Position numbers and translations under genes: made by a program
Shown: positions 40,736 through 46,248 of the stretch, piece by piece
How positions within the stretch are numbered: the stretch's first letter is position 1
Layout: each line of letters begins with the position of its first letter
The notes under the pieces: generated by a model
Database searches by the model: none
What the model saw: only the letters and a program-made list of their open reading frames with translations
Told to the model about the DNA's origin: nothing
NCBI GenBank assembly: GCA_001275005.1
Contig: JWZX01002972.1
Span: 1 to 46,248, forward strand
Length of the DNA: 46,248 bases
Source of the DNA: Chrysochromulina tobinii
Lineage: Eukaryota; Haptophyta; Prymnesiales; Chrysochromulinaceae
Direction of reading: 5' to 3'

Positions 40736-41944
40736 TCAATCTCTCCTCTCGTCGACGCGAATGCGATTGACCCAGAGCAGCGAGTGGTCCGACCACGGCG
40801 TGCGCAGTGCTGGGTTGGATACGAATTCGAGGCGCGCGGCACCGTCATCGAGGCCTGCATAGATGTGATCGAGCTCCTCGACGGCTCCGGAGCCGTCATC
40901 CTTAAGGCAAGTGCCCTCGCGGCTGCATTCGGTCAGGCGCGTCAGCTGAAGTGGCTTCTCCGACATGTCGGCATGCAGCCCTCCGCCCGCCGCGCGCGCA
41001 TCCGCATTCTCGTTGAAGTCGCCGCAGATGACGAGGAGGCGCGGCCGATAGAGCTTGCGCAGTCGTGCGACCTCGCGAATCAGCTGCGCGCGCTGCGCAA
41101 CCCGAATCGAGGCTGGATCCGGATGATTGGGTTGGTCAGCGTGCTGATGGGTTGTGACGACGAGGTCCCCGCCGCCCTCCATGCCATGGCCCGTGCTGCT
41201 CGCCGGCGGCAGCAGCACCCAAAGGAACCCCTTATGCGCAGCGCCCTCGACGCCCACCGACTCGTACGGCACGAAGCCACTGTCGGTCGGCTTCACGTTA
41301 GTCACGATCAGCAGCCCGCTATCCAGGACCGTGCCGTACTTGTTCGTGGTGCCAGAGGTGCCGTTGGTACCGACAGCGTGGGGCAGCCCCCACTTTGTCA
41401 GCGTGTCGACGATCTGCTCCTTGGTGAGGTCGTCGCGCAGGGCCGCGCACGGGAAGCACAAGCCAGTGAGCAGCCCAAAGATGGTCGCGACGAGCGTGCA
41501 GCACCCATTGATCCGTATGACCTCGGAACCGACGCTCCGCGGATTGAACGTCTGCTTGTACCGTGCGGTGCAGCACCAAGGCATCATCCGCTCAAGACAA
41601 CGTGCCACGGAGACGCATGGCGCGGCGAGCCCGGTCTTGAAGCCCCAGGCCTCTTGGAAGCATAGGACAATGCGCTCTCGCTCAGCCGCGCTAGCCAGCA
41701 CTGCTGCTGCCGCCACGTCTCCTAACTTTCCCGGGCGCGAAAGAAAGGCATGCGATGCGAACGGGATGCCCCAAATGTTGAATGACGCCACTGTCAGTCC
41801 CGGATGCTCGTCAGCCATGACCGAAGGTAACCCGCGCGGCGGCGGCGCTGGCGCTGACATCGGCGGCGGCGGCGAAGGCGGTGGCGGCGGCGGCTCGTCA
41901 GCCATTCTAGTGGCGGCGGTGGCGGCGGTGGCCTCCTCAGCCAT
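40736..41944 (-). CDS. Neutral sphingomyelinase-like EEP-family phosphodiesterase
   Basis: The product is 402 residues from ATG 41942-41944. After a Pro-rich N-terminus of 45 residues, the endonuclease/exonuclease/phosphatase fold shows its Mg2+ and catalytic motifs in order: SFNIWG (54-59), FQEAW with Glu98, DSGLLIV, KGFLWV, the THQHADQ position, GDFNENAD and the final SDHSLLW. The SFN-WG and DSG-LI combination is that of neutral sphingomyelinases and inositol phosphosphingolipid phospholipases rather than DNA repair nucleases. A Cys-rich hydrophobic segment (about 147-169) may insert in membrane. The reaction would release ceramide or a related lipid; the substrate is inferred. Confidence 0.8.
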   Translation of the reverse strand: MAEEATAATAATRMADEPPPPPPSPPPPMSAPAPPPRGLPSVMADEHPGLTVASFNIWGIPFASHAFLSRPGKLGDVAAAAVLASAAERERIVLCFQEAWGFKTGLAAPCVSVARCLERMMPWCCTARYKQTFNPRSVGSEVIRINGCCTLVATIFGLLTGLCFPCAALRDDLTKEQIVDTLTKWGLPHAVGTNGTSGTTNKYGTVLDSGLLIVTNVKPTDSGFVPYESVGVEGAAHKGFLWVLLPPASSTGHGMEGGGDLVVTTHQHADQPNHPDPASIRVAQRAQLIREVARLRKLYRPRLLVICGDFNENADARAAGGGLHADMSEKPLQLTRLTECSREGTCLKDDGSGAVEELDHIYAGLDDGAARLEFVSNPALRTPWSDHSLLWVNRIRVDERRD

Positions 41945-42217
41945 TCCAGGCTCGTCGGGAAGCGACGCGGCGCGGGGGCGTCGGCAGATTGGATGAATTC
42001 CGACCGGGTATTCCGCATGCTAAAACGAGAAATTCCGCATTTGCTTTGCAAGTTCGCATACTTGTAGGAATCTATGTGTGGGAAAACGGCAGATTGCACA
42101 TCAGCAAGAGCGCTGCGTCACACCGTGTTCACTACAGCTTTCCACGCTCCTGCGTCCACCATCGTCCTGCACGGTGTCCTCCCCTCCGCGTTCGCCATCG
42201 CCAGCACAGCACTGTTC

Positions 42218-44475
42218 TCACTTCAATTTGGCGAGCGCTTGCGCGCGATATTTGTCAAAGGACTCAGCCTTGCTGACCGCCCCTCCATCGACCACCCACA
42301 CCTCCTTGGCCACGCGGCCGACGAAGTACTGGTCGTGGCTGACGAGCACGACGCCACCCTCGAAGCGCTCGATGCAGTCGGCGAGTGCGACGACCGACTC
42401 GAGGTCGAGGTTGTTGGTGGGCTCGTCGAGCACGAGCACGTGCGGCTTCGTGTACGAGACGGCAGCGAGCGAGACGCGCGAGCGCTGCCCACCCGAGAGC
42501 GCAGAGGCGGGCAATGTCATCAGCTGCGAGGTGACGCCGCACCCACTCAAGTGTGAACGGATCGCCTGCTCGTGTTCGTAACTGCCGTCGCCCGGAAACT
42601 TGTCGAGCATGAAGCGCAGCGGCGAAAGCGTCAGGTCGATCTGGTCGGCGTGATGCTGGTTGACAAGGGCGATGCGGACGCCACTCGCGTGTGTGATGGT
42701 CCCCTCGGTGGCCTCGAGGTCTCCGAGCATCAGCCTGACCAGCGTCGTCTTGCCGTTGCCGTTCTCGCCGAGCAACACGATGCGCGATTTGGAGTCGATG
42801 CCCATCTCGGCGCCTCGGAAGAGGAAGGGCAGGTCGGTCGTGTACCGGAACCCTACATTCTTGATCTGCACTACGAAGCCGCTGAGCTCGCCTCCCGCCT
42901 TGAGCGAGAGAGGGATCTCGGCGTCCTCCTGGAGCGCGGCAGCCTCGATCTCGAGGTTCTTGAGCTCTTCCTCGAGCTTCTCCGCCTGCTTTTGCTTCAT
43001 CTTGTACAGCTTCATTGCCTTGGGCGTGCTGCCGATCATGCCGGGGTTGAAGTCGCGCAGATCCTTGATCTCGCGCTCCTTGGACGCCTTCGCGCGCGCG
43101 TGCGTGAGCTGCTGCTGCTCGCGCCGCTGCGTCCACGTCGTGTAGTTGCCCTTGCTCTGCGTGAGCTGGCGCGCAGCGCCCGAGATGTGCAGCGTGTCGG
43201 TGGTGATCTCGTCGAGGAAGCAACGGTCGTGCGAGACGACGGCGACGATGCGCTGCTTCCACGTCTCGTTCGTCGCGAGCTCACGCGCGAGCCAGAGCAC
43301 TGCTCCAATCGACAGGTGGTTCGTCGGCTCGTCGAGCAACAGCAGGTCCGGCTTGGCGAAGATGGCGGCGGCGAGCGCGGTGCGCACACGCCATCCGCCC
43401 GAAAGTGCGTTCATCGGCCGGGCGCGCAACTCGGCCGAGAACCCGAGGTTGATGAGCAGCGTCGTCGCGCGCTCCTGGGCTGTCTCCGCCTCAATGTTCT
43501 CAAGCATCTGCTGCAACTCGATGAGACGGCGCGCCTCGGCATCGTCCGCCGCGTCCCTCCCGCTTAGTGCGGCCTGCTCCTCGAGAGCCGAACGCGCTGT
43601 GGTGAGCACTTGCATGCAAGGCAGGTCATCACTGGCAATCAACGTGCCTGCTCCTCAAGCAGCATGCGACGTTCGATGTCGGCGTGAACCACGAACTGCA
43701 CGGGCGTCCACAGCAGCATCGCCTCGTCGAGCTGCACCTCCTGCGACACGTAGTGCACGGTCACCTCGGGAGGAATGTTGCCCACCGTACGGCTCGCAAG
43801 GGCGCGCAGCAGCGTCGATTTCCCCTTGCCGTTGCGTCCGATCAGGCCGTAGACGCGGCCGCGCACGAGCGTGAAGGACGCATTCTCGAGCAGGGGTGTC
43901 CCGCCGCCCGGGTTAGGCAGCGGGAACGGCTTTGCCTCGATTTGGCCCGTGAACGCGCCGATCTTCCGGCGCAGCGTCACCGCGCGCGCCATCGCCGCCT
44001 GCAGCGCCGCCTCCTCTTCTTGCCGCTGCACGGCGATGCGCAGGTACGTCGCCTTGCACGCACGCCGCTCGGCCTCCTCGGCTGCCTTGCGTTTCTTGCG
44101 CGAATCGAGCGCCTCGTCCATCGACACGAGCCGACCGCCCAGCTCCGTGCCCGCCTCCCTGAAGGCGTCCTCGCCGCCGTCGAGCGCCGCCATCGTCGTT
44201 GCCTTGCTGAGCACTTTTAGGCCCGTATCAGAAAGGTCGACGGCCTGGGCCGCGAGTGGCGCGAGCGCGTCGAGCAGCTTGCGGCACTGCACCGTCGCTT
44301 CATCCTCGCTCTCGACGACTCCACACGAGAGCAGGAAGCCCTCGAGCGCCTCTCGCTTCTCCGTCTCTTCCTCTTCGCCTTCCATCATGTTGACGATGTA
44401 ATCGATGATGTCGACGTCAAGGCCCGAAGGCAGGTGCGATATGCAGATGTTGCGGACATTGTCGGTTGCGGACAT
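42218..44475 (-). CDS. ABCF3: ABC-F ATPase, ABCF3/GCN20 type, two exons
   Basis: Exon 1 is 43648-44475 and exon 2 is 42218-43573, giving 727 residues, the usual ABCF3 length. The ATG at 44473-44475 is preferred because the ABCF3-type N-terminal helices (VDIIDYIVNMMEG) follow it; an ATG at 44575-44577 is also in frame. Two ATP-binding cassettes are complete: Walker A GRNGKGKS (213-220), LSGGW signature, LLLLDEPTNHLS and VSHDR; then GENGNGKT, LSGGQ, LVLDEPTNNLD and VSHDQ. There are no membrane segments. In yeast the relative GCN20 acts with GCN1 on ribosomes to activate GCN2; a translation-associated role is inferred here. Confidence 0.92.
43574..43647 (-). other. Probable 74-base GC-AG intron in ABCF3-type gene
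   Basis: The two frames of the gene must be joined by an intron of 3k+2 bases. A GC-AG intron (GAGCAG|GCACGT to GAGCAG|GCC) gives LLEEQ-AALSGRD, continuous with the family. CT(T/C)GAGGAGCAGGC lies at both junctions. The alternative is a 47-base GT-AG intron inside this span (donor C|GTTGAT, acceptor CCACAG|CG), which would add nine residues. Confidence 0.65.
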
Positions 44476-44674
44476 GTCTCGGTTGCGCCCTTCGGAACGA
44501 GCCCAGACATCGTCGACGTGATGACGAAGTTCATTCTTTATGAATTCACACCACACGATCACAACACATGTGCGCATCGCAGAGGTCCGGCTAATGTTGT
44601 ACCTTTCGGCGCGTACAAATTGTAGGGCGTCTCTTTCCTAGCGGGGAAACTAACGGCTTGTATCGTTGCAAGTT
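44476..44674. promoter_or_regulatory. Divergent promoter of ABCF3-type and membrane-protein genes
   Basis: This is 199 bases between two divergent start codons. No clear core-promoter motif is seen. Confidence 0.4.
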
Positions 44675-46248
44675 ATGCGTTGTCATTTCCTCGTCGTCTT
44701 GCTGGCGAGGGCCTCGGCCTGGTCAGCGGGCTACGCAGATCCCGTGCACGTGATCGGCCAGAGCCACAACCTCGTGCGTTGGACGTTCGGCGACCAACGC
44801 ACGGGCACCACGCTCGGCGACCGCACTTCGGGCCTGCAGGGCGCCATCACGTATGCCTTTGACCCGGGGCTGTGCGACGCGCTGCTGCCGCTGTTTCCCG
44901 AGGAGTACGAGTTCCGAACGGGCTGGTTCGGCCTGTGGGAGCAGAGCCTGCCCTCCTTCGTTGATTGTGACCGGATCAAGCACTCCATCCGCAAGGCGTT
45001 CCACGCATGGGAGGCGGCGAACGCGAACGTGCGCTTCTTCGACGTCACCGACATGTGCGCGAACGCATGGCGCTCGCCAGCCGCGCCTGCGCCGTCGATG
45101 CCGCCAAGGCCGCCCAATCAACCTAAAACGCCGCCTGCCCCACCGCCGCGGTCGCCGCCGCCGTCAACCCCGCCTTGTCCACCGCCGAAATTTCCGATTC
45201 GTCGCCCGTCGAGCCCTCCAAGCCCCTTGCGCCCTCCTCCATCGAGGCCGCCGCCTTACGCGGCGCCCGGAGGGGGGCAATTCGGCGTACCGCGCACCAA
45301 GACCGGCGCGAGCACGTGCTATGACAATGCGACGATCAGCTGCATCTCGTGCGAGTACGCGGAGATCATCATCACCGGCTTCTTCTCCGAGACTCCCGGA
45401 CCAGATGGGCTGCGGCCCGTCGATCGGATGGACAAGACGGGCGCAGCGCGCACGCCGCTCGTGCTCTTCCCCGAGAACAACCCTCCGCTGGTGGCGAAGA
45501 TGGACTACTCTCCGGGCGCATGGCTCTACGGTGACGTGCGAACCGGCGAGTGGGTCGGCGGCTTCGCACCCACTGGCCCGGCCGAGGGACGCCAAATCCA
45601 CAGCGCAACCCTGCAGCTCGATGTGAACGAGGAGCGCTGCTGGTGGTACGAGGACGACTTCTGTTCGATGCTCTTTCGCCAGCAGTCTGAGCAAGAGGGC
45701 GACGTGTACACGACCTTCACGTCCTGGACGTATACGATCTTCACGATCGGCATCGCAGTCCTCTCTGTGTTATGCTTGTACCGTTTGTACAAGATCTTTC
45801 AGATGCTGGCCCTAGCTTGGGACGTGGACGGCGACGGCGTCGTCGAGGTCTGGGAGGTTGCGCTGGCCTTGAAGTTCATCTTCCTGGGCTTCATCTACAA
45901 GGTGCGCGCGATCGTCCAGAGGTTGCGCCGCAAGCCCGTGCTGGAGGAGCCCGCGTGGTACGCCACCCACCCTCTCGAGTGGCGCCCGGCGTTCTTCGGC
46001 GTCTTCCTATCGTTCGCCGATCTTGAGCTGCAGGTGCTCTTCTTCGTGGTTTCGTGCATCTTCGTTCCGCCGCAGCTGCTCTCCATGATGGTCGAACCAT
46101 GCCGCGGGTGCACCGACTTCCACTCGGTCGTACTTCGCCAGATCGGCTATCTTCTTGGGTTGCAGGTCAGCATTCCGCCGCCGCCCGTGCCCCCCGGCCC
46201 GCCGCCACCCCTAAGGCCACCCTCCCCGCCCATGCCGCCCGCCAGGCC
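44675..46248 (+). CDS. Membrane protein with matrixin-like ectodomain and EF-hand, 3' truncated
   Basis: The frame from the ATG at 44675 stays open for 524 codons to the window edge. Residues 1-20 form a signal peptide. Residues about 25-130 resemble the propeptide-proximal fold of matrixins (GAITYAFDPGLC, then IKHSIRKAFHAWEAANANVRFFDVTD) but no HExxH zinc site is seen in this stretch or later. A Pro-rich spacer (about 135-210) leads to a second Cys-containing ectodomain (about 215-345). A membrane segment follows at about 352-372, a canonical EF-hand loop at 383-394 (D-D-D...E, DVDGDGVVEVWE), a possible second hydrophobic segment just after it, and another around 440-470. A further Pro-rich part begins before the edge. 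The role is unknown. Confidence 0.7.
   Translation, partial: MRCHFLVVLLARASAWSAGYADPVHVIGQSHNLVRWTFGDQRTGTTLGDRTSGLQGAITYAFDPGLCDALLPLFPEEYEFRTGWFGLWEQSLPSFVDCDRIKHSIRKAFHAWEAANANVRFFDVTDMCANAWRSPAAPAPSMPPRPPNQPKTPPAPPPRSPPPSTPPCPPPKFPIRRPSSPPSPLRPPPSRPPPYAAPGGGQFGVPRTKTGASTCYDNATISCISCEYAEIIITGFFSETPGPDGLRPVDRMDKTGAARTPLVLFPENNPPLVAKMDYSPGAWLYGDVRTGEWVGGFAPTGPAEGRQIHSATLQLDVNEERCWWYEDDFCSMLFRQQSEQEGDVYTTFTSWTYTIFTIGIAVLSVLCLYRLYKIFQMLALAWDVDGDGVVEVWEVALALKFIFLGFIYKVRAIVQRLRRKPVLEEPAWYATHPLEWRPAFFGVFLSFADLELQVLFFVVSCIFVPPQLLSMMVEPCRGCTDFHSVVLRQIGYLLGLQVSIPPPPVPPGPPPPLRPPSPPMPPAR

Noticed and set aside
40706-41665. 319-codon plus-strand frame opposite the EEP phosphodiesterase
   Set aside because: Antisense shadow without domains.
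42572-43567. 331-codon plus-strand frame opposite the ABC-F gene
   Set aside because: Antisense shadow; the minus strand has complete Walker A, signature and Walker B motifs.
43635-43642. Two separate ABC genes overlapping by four bases
   Set aside because: Each half alone lacks parts of an ABC-F protein; joined they give the standard order and length.

Overview
This is nuclear DNA from a single-celled eukaryote with a compact, GC-rich genome, most likely a flagellated alga. A haptophyte-like or other red-lineage protist fits best, but that is inference and the sequence alone does not fix the species. The evidence is a set of eukaryote-only families (20S proteasome beta5 with a catalytic Thr, an ABCF3-type ABC-F ATPase, an RRM protein resembling NOL8, a GMAP-210-like golgin, two F-box proteins, a TLC membrane protein and an OSCA/TMEM63-like channel). 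Genes alternate between strands, are separated by 55-715 bases and have almost no introns. The introns I can support are short: 71, 71 and about 74 bases. There are no operons, CRISPR arrays, insertion sequences or recognisable tRNA/rRNA genes.

Layout. 1-660: tail of an unknown gene, then a 94-base tandem repeat with nested palindromes. 755-2632 (+): BTB-BACK-NHL protein. 3172-4365 (-): F-box/LRR-like protein. 4613-10142 (+): eleven-repeat filamin-type protein whose reading frame changes once. 10671-13079 (+): OSCA/TMEM63-like channel, followed after 55 bases by an unrecognised protein with a duplicated motif (13135-14997) and then an EF-hand/coiled-coil protein with a calflagin-like C-terminus (15344-18385). 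18891-20024 (-): secreted methyltransferase-like protein with a PAN/apple-like Cys-rich tail. 20246-21150 (-): 6-phosphogluconolactonase, two exons. 21521-22408 (-): TLC-domain membrane protein. 22941-24071 (+): acylated TPR protein. The last two are divergent around a long imperfect hairpin.

24701-25688 (-): F-box/HEAT protein with a one-base frame break. 26087-28421 (+): NOL8-like RRM protein in two frames. 28941-30749 (-): bifunctional purine enzyme ATIC, sharing a 173-base divergent promoter with proteasome beta5 (30923-31717, +). 32209-38582 (-): giant golgin of about 2100 residues with heptad-coding DNA repeats. 39004-40020 (-): MTA/SAH nucleosidase. 40736-41944 (-): sphingomyelinase-like EEP phosphodiesterase. 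42218-44475 (-): ABCF3-type protein with a probable GC-AG intron. 44675-46248 (+): a membrane protein with a matrixin-like ectodomain and one EF-hand, cut by the window edge.

The genes do not form one pathway. Loose themes are metabolism (pentose phosphate, purines, methionine salvage, sphingolipids), protein turnover adaptors (BTB, two F-box, proteasome), Ca2+/flagellum/cytoskeleton proteins, and Golgi tethering. The most unusual signals are direct repeats lying exactly on the splice junctions of two introns, the 22.7-kb hairpin, the DNA-level growth of the golgin coiled coil, and several rare domain combinations.
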